Positions 37,400-48,284 of a stretch of DNA of 61,985 bases are shown here, piece after piece. How positions within the stretch are numbered: position 1 is the first letter of the stretch; each line of letters begins with the position of its first letter. The DNA is from Pelomyxa schiedti (Eukaryota; Evosea; Pelobiontida; Pelomyxidae): positions 1-61,985 of the forward strand of contig JAHLWZ010000414.1 of NCBI GenBank assembly GCA_020536535.1, written 5' to 3'. Below the pieces are notes generated by a model that was given only the letters and a program-made list of their open reading frames with translations, made no database searches and was not told the origin of the DNA. A program made the position numbers and the translations under genes.

Positions 37400-37725
37400 T
37401 TCTTTTTCATTCCCAAATTGTGAGGAACTGGTACGAGGCCTGGCTTCAAAGATTGGACAAGATCACAACAGATACAACACTGGCCTCTAACTAACATTTT
37501 TGATACCGCCTGATCAGGACACCATTGATTAACAACGACAATCGCAAACGCGTAAATAGTTGTAACAATGCGGCGACTTTGTTATTTTTTGGGCGTTCCC
37601 GCCGCACAGGGCAAAACGAAATGTTGGCTCATTTTTTTGCCCTTGGTCCTTGCTGGACGATGAAAAATCAAAAAACTCACTAAAGTGTTCCGAAACACTA
37701 CCCCAGTTCACACTTCGAGGCGAGA
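37400..37725. other. Intergenic stretch, nothing recognised
   Basis: About 325 bases between the secreted repeat protein and the third paralogue. Small open frames on both strands show no family signal. It must hold the promoter of the plus gene at 37726, but I see no element that I can name. Confidence 0.5.
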
Positions 37726-39384
37726 ATGAGTCAAAATCTCCTGCGGCCGGAAGAACTGCCCAGAGGCACCCCAGTGGGGACTTCTCGTAAAGGGCCCAAA
37801 GCGAAACCCCGAAGCAAAGCAACGACAAGCGAAACCAAGAAGCCATGGTGGCACCACGAGACCCCGTTCGCGTCGTTTCTGCGACGTATCGCTCGCAGAG
37901 CGAAATCGAGCCGGCAAAACGCCCAAAAACCGCCATCTTCGTTGCTCTTCATCCCCGTACCCACAGTTCGCGCCATTCATCACTTCGTAGCCGGAAAACC
38001 TGCCAGTGAATTTCAGCCCGAAGAAGCGGAAGCAGTGACAGAAGCCGAAACAGAAACAGAAGAAGGAGAACCGACATCGTCATACCAGTTCAAAGAGCCA
38101 ACAGTCAATGCGACCAATGACCTTACAGCCAAGATGCAGCTACTCGCGCTGGCCTGCGCTTCACTTGCTCGATGTGGGGTCAACAGCCCAGCCAAGGAGG
38201 TAGCCGAGCGGCCAAGTTTGATCCAGTACATGTGGTGCGACATTATTATGATGGGAATAAGGAGGAGCTACGTCTTCAATATTGCGCGCTCTGATAAAAA
38301 ACTAAAAATCGGCCCTACGGGTTCCCTTCTGTGCTTCCAGTTTACTGTTTCCGATTTTTTAGATAGTCTAATGTCACCTGTTGCACCCGAGTGTGGCGTT
38401 TACAGTGGGCATACACCAGTTTGGCTTGGGCGATTCATTCCCATGCACATGTATGGTCAAAACTGGTATTTTGCTGGCAATGGAACCCAGAGGAATTCCT
38501 ACACCAAATCCATCCGTTGGTGGAAAAATCGACTATATGCCACCAATTCTAAGTTCTTGGCAATGTGTGGAACAAAGGAGAGTGGTGGCTACGCGAGATG
38601 GCACCTTCCAATCCTAACTCTCCAGAATCTGCAAAAGATTGAGACACTGGAGGAGAAAATCTTCGACCTGTTCAGAGGGAACCTCTCTCATTGCCCGAAA
38701 CAACCTCGAGTTAGTGTTGCACTTCCTTCACATGGCCACGTGCTGTGTGTTAAGTACAGCAAGTATTTCCCAGACGAGGTGGTTGTGACTATGCTTGATG
38801 AAGACAAAGAAAAACCCACCCTCCTTATCATGGCCGTTAACATGGAGGACACATACTCAAAAAAGTCCCTTTGCTTGGTGAAAACAAGCTGTGCACTTCC
38901 AACGGGGCAGCACCGTAAGGATGGGACAGCCCTGGACATAGTTCCCATGAGGACAAAAACTGGGGACAGATTTTTCATCTTTTTGACTTGGAACAGGATC
39001 CACGAAGCAGTGGACCATACACTGTTTTCAGTCACACAAGGAGGTGATTCCGCAAACCTATTTCTGACCAAGCGATCAGCCAACTTAGGACAGGTGAACG
39101 AATCTCAGTTCTTTCTTGTATCCTGCGGCGACTCAACGGTTTGCGAACTGTGGGACTGCCGCACCGCCGGAGCGATATTCTGTATTCAGACGTACGCGTT
39201 CACTAATGTCCTACTGAACCAAGACCTACCGCACATGTCTTGGGATACATGCCACATCAAGGACGGGTTCATCTTTCTGGTGGCACAGAGGCTTGTGAGT
39301 GTATTGCATGCCGCAACTGGCTCTCTTCTCCTCACAGCCGAAATCCCAAGGTTCTTCCACTCCTCGTCCAAACATGCACACTAA
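37726..39384 (+). CDS. Third member of the local paralogous family, with N-terminal extension
   Basis: Single exon of 552 codons. The first 140 residues are an extension: a basic part (RRIARRAKSSRQ) and an acidic part with repeated TEAETETEEGE. Then the family start appears (MQLLALACASLARCGVNSP), followed by the same run of hydrophobic and aromatic strands as in the gene at 17076-18331, including a VCELWDCRTAG segment at the place of YKLWDVKDMT and a C-terminal ESGL-like strand (KDGFIFLVAQRLVSVLHAATG). Identity with the other copies is low, so the relation rests on the N-terminal motif and strand order. No catalytic residues are apparent. A beta-propeller scaffold is possible. The frame is intact, unlike the other two copies. 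Confidence 0.68.
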   Translation: MSQNLLRPEELPRGTPVGTSRKGPKAKPRSKATTSETKKPWWHHETPFASFLRRIARRAKSSRQNAQKPPSSLLFIPVPTVRAIHHFVAGKPASEFQPEEAEAVTEAETETEEGEPTSSYQFKEPTVNATNDLTAKMQLLALACASLARCGVNSPAKEVAERPSLIQYMWCDIIMMGIRRSYVFNIARSDKKLKIGPTGSLLCFQFTVSDFLDSLMSPVAPECGVYSGHTPVWLGRFIPMHMYGQNWYFAGNGTQRNSYTKSIRWWKNRLYATNSKFLAMCGTKESGGYARWHLPILTLQNLQKIETLEEKIFDLFRGNLSHCPKQPRVSVALPSHGHVLCVKYSKYFPDEVVVTMLDEDKEKPTLLIMAVNMEDTYSKKSLCLVKTSCALPTGQHRKDGTALDIVPMRTKTGDRFFIFLTWNRIHEAVDHTLFSVTQGGDSANLFLTKRSANLGQVNESQFFLVSCGDSTVCELWDCRTAGAIFCIQTYAFTNVLLNQDLPHMSWDTCHIKDGFIFLVAQRLVSVLHAATGSLLLTAEIPRFFHSSSKHAH

Positions 39385-39625
39385 CCGCCAGCCACAGGTC
39401 TCGGGGTATCCCTTGGCATGACTCCAACTCTGAGCCCTTTACACAGTTGGATGCCTATTGGGCCAAGAAGGACCCGGAACCCAAAACACTAGCCCCCGCC
39501 GGCCGCACGTGAACAAGCAAAACGCCCATATACAACAAACAGTTTTACCCTTTCCAACTCTGCCGAGTTGCCGTGACAACAATAAACCGATTCGTCAAAC
39601 GAGCGGCAGCACTAGAACCGGCCAA

Positions 39626-40342
39626 ATGGGTGGCAATATCGTTTTTCGGCTCGGAGCGGTGGCGGCCTTTGCCTGCGTCAGTGTCTTGTGCGGCCTCGCG
39701 GGTTCTGTTGTTGTTGTTGCTGTCGCAGGGAATGACAATGACAATGGAGGAGGGGGGCCCAGAGCCGCGACGGCGGACGTGGTGGCGGCGGCGCCGACGA
39801 TGCAGCTCGTGATGCTCAGGGACGGGGAGTCGAGGGGCACGGTGTGCAACGACGGGACGGTGGCGGGGTACTACATCAGGCTGTCTGTCTCAGTCCCCGC
39901 GTCGTCCAACTGGCTCGTCCACTTGGAGGTAAGTGCGTAATTTAGCGGCTCCTATTGCTCGACCCACTTTTTGTGTGTGATTTCTATGCTATGCGGCTTA
40001 ATTACTTTACTATTACTGTTGTTGTTGTTGCTGTTGCTATTGCTGTTAACACCACCATGTTGTGTGTGTTCTCAACAGCACAATTATGATACAGGGGGGT
40101 CATTGGTGCTGGGATGATCAGACCTGCATGGATAGAAACTCTTCAAGCCCCTATTTGATGTCCAATAAATACTGGACAGAAACACTTGACAGTACATCAA
40201 AACCTGTAAAGTGCTTGTGAAATTGTCTAACAACCCCTCACAGAAAACTCCGGAGTATTTTCTCTCGATTCAACAGAGAACCCCTCATTCTGGGATGCCA
40301 ACCAGGTCTATGTCAACTACTGCTCAAGGTATTTTCACACTT
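39626..40342 (+). CDS. Pectinacetylesterase/Notum-type hydrolase, 5-prime part only
   Basis: Exon 1 (39626-39928) starts MGGNIVFRLG with a hydrophobic signal or anchor segment, then a Val/Ala-rich stretch, and ends NWLVHLE. Exon 2 (40095-40205) joins in phase to give LEGGHWCWDDQTC...LMSNKYW, matching the family mark (LxGGxWCxD and the Cys pair). Exon 3 (about 40244-40329) reads ENSGVFSLDSTENPSFWDAN followed by the family YC mark. Its frame cannot be reached from exon 2 by the one obvious donor, so a small error or another splice is needed. The gene then runs out at 40342, where the sequence no longer matches the family. The rest of a member of this family lies at 51119-52463. The family removes acyl groups from glycans or proteins and is secreted. 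Confidence 0.75.
40222..40342. repeat. Exact 121-base copy, first instance
   Basis: Bases 40222-40342 are identical to 51119-51239 by direct comparison, and the sequences differ from the next base on. The second copy begins immediately after the N gap. The length is an odd number in the range of assembly k-mers, as discussed in the findings. Confidence 0.95.
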
Positions 40343-40344
40343 AT

Positions 40345-40856
40345 ATGCGGGTCAGTGTCTACAGTGGTCTAATGGAACACTATGCAGCTTTGTGCCAGAA
40401 ATCCACGGACCTTTCGGCACAACGCACCCCTCTTCAAAACAGCCTTGCCGTGTTGTTCTCTTCCTGCAAGGAATTGGAGCAGACATACCAAGACACCTGT
40501 GCACTGCAGAAGGCCCTTGAAGGAAATTCAAGTTTCATTTCCATCCCCAGGATCCACCAGAAACTTGAAGAGATACTCCCTGTCGCTCAAAAGCAGCTGA
40601 TGCAGCTTGTTGTGTCTAAAGCAGTCCCCCTCTCACTGCTGACACGTGCACGACTGCTGCATCTCAGTTGTGCTGTGAATGTGATTTCAGACCTCGTAAC
40701 ACTCAGCTCCAACCATGTGGACATGCCGGTGGGTATTCCCATCACCAACAATATGGTACACTAATGAATGTATATATACACACACAACAGTGTTCCCAGG
40801 CATTTCGAAAGTGCCCACTGTGCCGCACACCAATACAAGCAAAACTGATCCTGTGA
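40345..40856 (+). CDS. RING-like zinc-finger fragment, 5-prime end missing
   Basis: Helical sequence with a coiled-coil look (SLAVLFSSCKELEQTYQDT; IHQKLEEILPVAQKQLMQL) is joined by a likely 59-base intron (donor near 40612, acceptor near 40671) to LCCECDFRPRNTQLQPCGHA, a C-x2-C then C-x-H pattern. KCPLCRTPI follows near 40815, the usual end of a RING-HC finger. One of the middle Cys pairs is not seen, so either an exon edge is wrong or the finger is incomplete. Such proteins are normally E3 ubiquitin ligases. The sequence begins exactly after the 121-base repeat, so its upstream exons are missing or lie elsewhere. A further open stretch, 40979-41212, may be another exon; I cannot show that. 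Confidence 0.5.
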
Positions 40857-41458
40857 ATCTGAGTAATTTCGGTTCACCAAGAGTGTCAATGTTGCCCATG
40901 ATTACCCCTTTGCTGTTGTTCATCAACTTTTTTGGGATACAGGCAGACTGAAGAAAACAATGAAAAGAAACTTTTTTTATGGTTCTTTCTTTTCCTGTTA
41001 CCAGTGAAATGTTGGCTCGAGTTTTTCAGCTGAGCTCAGGAGCTCCTCTGAAAGTTCTCCCCTTTCCTGCTAGTTATGCCTTCCCACACACTCTGGCCGG
41101 CGATCTTTGCACAGCGTTTCTGCGAACTTGCCAATTCAAGCTGGTCTGGAAAAACACCACCGGCGCGAGTTGCGCCACGTTACTTTTAGAGCAGAACTTC
41201 AGCCCTCTTTGACATTGTATTTCTTTTAGCACTCAGAAGCCCTACAAACTCAGATATTTGTGTTTATGTTTTTACCTACCAATGTTTCTCAGTGCTTTAG
41301 AGAAAGAAGGTGTTCTTATCAGTTCAACAACGTTGTTTTTTTTTTTTTTTTGGTGCCTGTGTGCACGAGGTGTTGTTGGTTAGCTTTTCATTGTAACAAT
41401 TGAGCTCCCTTTGTGGTTTGGACAGTCTCAAAACAAACTATGCCGTTCAGGTGGGTGT

Positions 41459-44400
41459 TTAATCGATGACAAGCAGTTCTGTTTTTTCCTTTTTTTGTTT
41501 TCGTACTCCAATATATATTATGAACAAGTCTGAGAGAACCACATTCATTAAGAAGATGTCGGTAAAAAATGCCAAGTAGAGTGTTGCCGAGGTGGCAAGC
41601 ATATCAGCAATGGTGTACCACAGAGGGCTGATGAGGATCAATATACCAAGTGGTAGAAAATAACTCAGCAAGAACAAGTAGTACCGCAGTACTGGCCTCG
41701 TATTAATAAATGTAACCAGTATTGGCAATACCCAAAAGCAAATATACAGAGGTAAGAAAATATATTCTGCCACTAGCTGATAGATAAATACAGCTGGAGC
41801 TATCGTTGTGAGGATTGAGAACACTGCAGCGACTTTGGATGTGAATGCACATGCTTTGGAATATGCCTTATCATTCTGTATGTAGAAACTGACACGTATT
41901 ATGGAAGGGGGCATAGCAAGGATAACTGGAAGTATCACACTTGAAAAATAAATTGTCATGCCTTGTCCAACACCAAATCCAGTGAGTCCAAGAATTACTG
42001 CATTGAACACAATGCCGCAGTTCGGTAAAGTGAGCTCCAGGAGTCTCACATACTGAGGTAAGACATAAAATATTGGAGCAATGACCACTAGTATTGCTGC
42101 CAGCTCAGGAAGCAACACAGAAGCAGAAGGTTGATTGTTGAAACAGGAGACCAGGAAAGCTGTGATTAGAATTCCTGACGAAAGTGCAAACACGCAAGCA
42201 TACATGTGTGCCATCTCTGTTGCCTTCTCCAGTGCGGGGTTCAGTGCTGCATATCCACCAGGTGGTACTACTATTGTCATAGAGTCCGGTTGTATAAACT
42301 GGAAGATTTGAACACTTACTGGAACCTGGAAGCAGTTTAGGTACTCCAAGCATGACAGGAAAAAGAATGCCACGGCTGTAAGTAGCAAGAATACTCTAAC
42401 ACCAGGGAATCGATTAATTCCCATGCTCGTTCCACCATTGCAGAGCCACTCAATGATTCTCTCCATAAACTTGTTTCTCACCAAGCGCGAAGTTACAAGC
42501 CAGTTCCAAATCCGAACAGATACATATCCCGCTGGAAGAGCAATACCAAAAGCTATCAACACAATTCCCGCAGCAAGCCACTGGCTAGTTTTCTCTTCCA
42601 CTCCCCATATAATAGTAAAAATTATTCCTGCACAAAGACAGGCACCCTCAAGTGTAAGTAACGCAACTTTCCAACGAAAAGAGAGTTTTGGAACTTCTAC
42701 TTCTAAATCTATCCATTCCCTTTCGCTTTTCCTTTTCTGGCGTTTCAGAAACTTAGAACCAAAAAAATAAAGATAAAAAGGTACCCATTCTCGAGGAACA
42801 CTCAAGGGTCCACTGTCTGCAGCTTGAACCGTCTTGAAAGTTCGGAAATACAGCACAAGAATCACAAGCAAACTGACAAGAAAAAACCAGAGAATGAACT
42901 CGACAACCATAATAACTGGATTCGTCATTGCAGATAGTGTGTCCCACAGGCTACTAAACAGGAAAATGAGTGGAGCCACATATAGAGACGTGTATATCCC
43001 CAATGTAACTACCAATGAGACAAGCGATGGGTGTAGACCGTCAAGTAGTAATCCAAAGAGAAGTGTGCTCCACATGGTGAGGGGAGCAAGCCAAAACCAG
43101 CTTGAAAGTGACACAGTCATTTGAAAAAGAGGTACGAGTGCCACAACAGAAATGAAAGGATAAAACAAGTGTGCCATCAACCGCAAAAGTCTAGAGCACA
43201 AGACCAAATCCTCCCTGCCTTCAAACTTCCCCAAGTGTATTGACAGCTTTTCCGCAACAACTGCCGTCATTGCAATGGAAGGGCATGACGCAAGCAAAAA
43301 CATTGCCAAGTCGACACCTAGGTAGCCTCCATATGCAAAACCAGTTATAGGAGCCAGCAGAGAGAAGATTTTCTCTTCGACATTTTGTTGTGACACATCA
43401 ATGTCAAGAAGATTTGAGGCAATCCAAAAAAAAGAAGGGATTAGGGAAATTGCCAGGAAAGTAGCAATTGCAGAACAAACTAAAACAGAGGCAACGAAAA
43501 TCATCCTCTTCTCCAAGACGACGTCTACCGGCCTTATGAGGAGGAAAGCCAAGATCACTAGCACTGCGATCATAATGGCTGTGAAGGAAGACACAAGTAC
43601 ATACTCAGGGGTATTCTGCCACCATACTAATTTGTCAATAATGGGTTGTATCCACGAAATAGTGCTGTTCGGAGTTGTCATATTAGCCACAGTGCAATTT
43701 GCCCAACAATACATCGAATCTGAATTGAGTTCCAAGATACCTTGTGCTGTGGCTGTTACCACTGGGGATTCAAAGAAAAGTGCTCCAGTGTAAATTGCAT
43801 CGAACATGTGCAAGTAGTAGTAGTTTTGCCAGAAGTTCCTGTGTCCGAGAGCCCAACTGAGACCAGTCACGAAGGCATCAGAAACACGGAAATCTGTATA
43901 CAACAGCATTCCATCCGCTTGCATAGTGACAAACGAAAGTGGCATTGCAGAAGTAGTCGCAGTGTAATTCAAAAGAGCTGATGGATAGATATCAATGGCT
44001 TCAACGGAGACAGTGCAAGTTGCATAGATTGCAATGTACTGGGATGGTGAGAACGTAGGATCAATGGGGAATTTCCAGGCTACTGTTATTCCATATTCAC
44101 TATTATAGGTGCTTGGAAACCCAATGTTATACAGATTTTCTTCGATTTGTTGTTCTATATAATCAGAAGCTTTTACAGCTGCCTCTGCAGCAATCTTAAT
44201 TTGACTTAGTAGTGTGATATGTGGAAGTAGCTTTACCTCACAAACGTCCTCGCCAACATTTTCGTCCACGTCGTCCAAAACGACAATCTCACAATCACCA
44301 AGGTTATCAACACAAAGAGTCATCACACAGTTGACAGATGTGGATGCAGTGTCCAAGTATAATATGCCATCACGTACCTCAACACATGGATCCACCTGGC

Positions 44401-45567
44401 AATTATAAACACAGGTAGTGGCGAAATCCTTATCACAGTACTGTATATCCTCCATAACATGTCTCGACGCCCATGCCTTCAAATGCCCATAAAGTGATGC
44501 ACTGAATGAGAATTGCGCATTGATACCACAGCTGGATATATCAGTGATAATGTTCTGGCTCAAAGAATGAGGGAGAAAATCAAGACTGCAAAAACGCACC
44601 TGATCTAAAACCACTTGCCCCAACACTGGGTTCGTGATATCCACATTAATATAGTCGTCGTCGTCATCAGCGTTCTCAGGGTTTTTTATATACTTATCAT
44701 CGAAGGTTGTTCCTGCCAATTCAGCAAGAGCTTCGTCAATATAGGGCAGATATGCATTGGGGGAGTCTGAAACAGCTTTCTATCAAACAATGAATAAATC
44801 AAAAATAAAGGGTAGACCACTTGTGAAATGAACATTACTGCACAATATGAACCGTGCTGGTTTGCATTTAGTGTTTTGTTTGTTCCAGATGCAGAAACTG
44901 TAGAGCTCAATTCAATCATGTGTGTTGATGTGACAAGCTGTGGATTTGGAATGTATTGAAGTAGCTGTTGGATATAGTCAGAAGAGAAATAGTTGAAAGA
45001 GATGCTACATCTGAACTGATTTGCCAACCCATGCCAGCCAGCTGGGCATCAACCTCTCCCAAAACATCTTGTATCACCTGAGTGAACAGCGAATTGATGA
45101 ATGACGCTGGGAGAGGAACGTGTGGCTGAATGATGTTGATTGTTTCTGGAGTTTCAATGCTGGTGACATTAAGATAAACTTTGCAGTTGGTGGCTGAGAC
45201 ACAGACAAGATCTACCGTTGCATTTCCTGGGAAATGGAAGTAAAACACGTGATATATAGGTTCACGAACCTTTAAGAGGATAAGCTTCAAGTTCCAATAG
45301 GTCTGAACCCGTTTCAGAATCAGGCTCGGTCATATTAAACATGGAATCTAAGGAAGTCTCTCCTGCTCCCGTAGATTGCAATGCAATATGGGAGAGCGCT
45401 GTGACAATAACAAGAGCTGTCAAACTCAAACTGCTAATATATATAAGACTGCGGATATATCTGAAGGACTTCTCAGTGGGAGCTGTGGCAGAGGTGAAAA
45501 GTGGCTGAAGTTCATCTTGTTGTTTCCTTTGCTTGTAGCTGCTATAACTGTGGTTTGAAGTGAACAT
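41459..45567 (-). CDS. Large multi-pass membrane protein with N-terminal ectodomain
   Basis: The first exon (from 45567) has a short cytosolic part, one membrane segment (LIYISSLSLTALVIVTALSHIAL, residues about 40-60), then the start of a luminal or extracellular domain. Two short introns later (about 45270-45230 and 44950-44780) a single exon of over 1,000 codons follows. Its first 350 residues are rich in Cys and in Asn glycosylation sites. From about 43610 to 41480 there are some fourteen hydrophobic helices with Gly, Pro and Trp. A charged loop (KFLKRQKRKSEREWID) separates two groups of them. The end is a basic KKEKTELLVID. I do not recognise the family; a channel, transporter or receptor is possible. 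The frame is intact throughout the long exon. Confidence 0.7.
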
Positions 45568-45838
45568 GTAACTAACTTAACTAAATTAAGATACCAATAG
45601 CATGGCAGTGAAGCAAAGAAAAAAGAACAGGCAGAAATCAAAACCAAAAAACCCCAGGAGTGATAAACTGCAGGGGTTTCCGTTGGGAAAAGCAGATAGT
45701 TCGACTCATATCTTGTACAGTTACTATATTACCGTGAGTTGTATATTGGCACTTCATGTACTGATACATACCTATTCATGTCATACCCTTCTACACTAAA
45801 AAGTAAATTTGAGAACTGAGGAAAATAACTTATACACT

Positions 45839-46842
45839 CTACCATTTTTCGCAGGTTTCACCATCCCAGTATCCATAAAAATCGTCACGGTAACAGAATA
45901 GATAAAAATTCATATCAAATTCAGTGTAGAATTTGCCGTCCTTCTGGTCTTGATTGTAATTATGGAGGCCGTCAAACCAACTTAAAACTGCAGTGCCTAT
46001 AGAGATTTTAAAGCAACCAAAGAAGGTGCAAAGTCACCACCAAGAGACCCCTCAGTGAAAATTATATCGAATGTGAGTTCTGAGGCACACGCTGGCATTA
46101 TTAATGTATCAGCAATGAACTGGCATTCATGGTTAGTGTCATATCCATAGAGATAGTCTTCATCACTCCACAAGGCAATGTCAGATGTAATGGAAAGGAA
46201 GCTGGAAGAGGTTTAAGCATGAGGTATGTTAAATTATTGAAAACCCATCATGGCAGTCACTTGAGCCTGAGAGGCAAAAAATGTTTGAGACTGAGTCTGT
46301 TAGAAACAAACTGGTAAGATGACGGCACATACAAGTACATCCATTGAGTTCAAATTGATTTGCAGGATGTTGAGCAGTCATATCTTCCACTGCCCCACTC
46401 AGTCCCATTTTAATATCCGTTACTTGAAGAATGAGCACAGAGCTGCGATTAATCTTGGATGGAACCTAATGAAGATGAAAGGTTTTCTGTTATTATGATA
46501 CAAAAAAAAAAAAAAGATGTACAGCATATAAAACAGTGCATCCAGTTCCTTTGCTACAAGCAGCTGAGAAGTCTGTCACCTTTGTTTTGCTTTTAATATT
46601 GAATATTGGGGGGGAAGAAAGAGAACTGGCTGTATATCAAGGTCTGATGCATCAAAGGGCCCTTTGACACCTGAGAAACCCAGCACAGACGTGCCTACCA
46701 AGAACAGCAGAAAAATCTGTGCGAAAAACACAAAGTATAAATAAAAGGAGAAACTAAAACTCTTGTGTAAACACACAGTATTTAACGACAACAGTGATCC
46801 ACAAATATAATCGTGCGACGTTCCTTTGGTACTGCCCAACAT
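45839..46842 (-). CDS. Predicted secreted or membrane-anchored protein
   Basis: The first exon holds a hydrophobic segment (YLYFVFFAQIFLLFLVGTSVLGF) then GVKGPFDASDLDIQPVLFLPP. Through short introns, further exons read VTDIKMGLSGAVEDMTAQH, DEDYLYGYDTNHECQFIADT, CASELTFDIIFTEGSLGGDF and a Cys/Trp-rich end (DMNFYLFCYRDDFYGYWDGE) stopping at 45839. The Cys residues and aromatic strands fit an extracellular beta domain. I do not recognise the family and the exon edges in the middle are approximate. It lies between, and is oriented with, the multi-pass protein gene. Confidence 0.5.
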
Positions 46843-47051
46843 TTCGTCCCTTTTTTTTTGCTTTTAAAAAACAACCGAAAACCTACCAGCTTGTTATGTA
46901 TTTGAGCTGCGATAACGAAAAGTACAGCTTTCCGGTCTGTTGATTATTTTATTCCGCCATTTGTACCTTCTTCAAGATTGAATAACTACCAACTCGGTGC
47001 CTGGTGGTTCCACTTCTTGAAAAAGAAGGTTTGGTACAAAACCACAAAACC

Positions 47052-48255
47052 ATGCACTGGGTGGATCGTACTTTTATGCTGCTGGTATTAGTGGTGCTAT
47101 GTTGTGTATATGAAACTGGTATGATACAATGTTTGGAAGTAACAGCTACTGGGGAGTTGTCAACAAGCTCCATGTCACTCACTGCTGTACTTCCACCAAA
47201 AGAGTGGCGGTTTGCCACTGTGTCTTACCTGGTCACAATGAACGTGCCAGCCATGTGCACCTTTTCTTCTTGGATGAGATTGTTTTTTTCCCCACTCAAC
47301 GTTGATGCATACCACTACTCTGATGTGCCTCAAGGGAAACCAGAAACTCACACATTCAAAACGTAGTGTTCCCTTAGAATTTGTTATCATTCATTACCTT
47401 ATAATAACAATAGGTGGTTTGGGCCATGTGAAATTGAAGAACTTCATGATTGGCCTCCATTTTATAACATTTCACTGGTAGTAAGTCTGGAACATACAAA
47501 CTGCACAATTCAAGTTGTTGCTATGGTAACATTAACCCAAGTAAGCTTCAACAAACTGATGCTATTTGATATTTATCATTACTCAGGTTTCCAACCTTAT
47601 GAGCAACTCAAGCTCTCCTATTGAATTCCGTCCAATAACTGCAGGATATACACCATTTGTCATAAATCCCTCGTCCAATGATTCATTTGTGGAACCGGAA
47701 GATGTGGGATCTGCATATAACTTGACTCTCACACTGAGCTCCATAGCTAACACTGCAATGAACATTTTTGCTGTTGCATTTTCATCAAGTGGGTGCCCAG
47801 GAAAAGATCCAAACATCACATTCATTATACCTGACTCGGCAAAGTCATGGTCTGGAGGACTACAAGATACTGTGCTTAGCACCAGGTACATTTATGTTGC
47901 GTCCAAAAAAGCATCTAGCTCAGTGGTGACTGCGGCTCTGGTTGCCACTCAAACCCATAGTGGCTGGTGCTGTTCAATGAAAACATTTTATTGCACTGAA
48001 TGTAGCTCATCCCTCTCCAGCACAACATCAAATGACCCTGGGCATGATGACAAATCAAAATCGGGTCTGCTCCTGGGTCTACTTCTATTCTTTGTGATTA
48101 CAACTATTGTTCTGCTCAGCGTGGTGGTTGCCATCTTACTCTGGAGGGGGCACAAAAACAAAATGGTTGCCAAGGAGTCTGTAAATCTAATCAACCAACA
48201 ACCAGAACTCGAAATTATTGTTAAAACAAAACCCAAAAGAACAAAAGCAACATAA
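47052..48255 (+). CDS. Type I membrane protein with extracellular domain
   Basis: The start at 47052 (MHWVDRTFMLLVLVVLCCVY) gives a signal peptide; an earlier in-frame ATG at 47004 is not needed. After introns at about 47367-47413 and 47540-47586, the ectodomain continues with several Asn-X-Ser/Thr sites and Cys residues (for example CPGKDPNITFIIPD). A Ser/Thr-rich linker leads into a membrane segment (GLLLGLLLFFVITTIVLLSVVVAILL, near 48065-48145) and a basic tail (NKMVAKESVN...TKPKRTKAT). Family unknown. The single membrane span and glycosylation sites suggest a surface receptor or adhesion protein. Confidence 0.62.
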
Positions 48256-48284
48256 GGAAAAAAGTTTCTTCAATTCTCCACACA

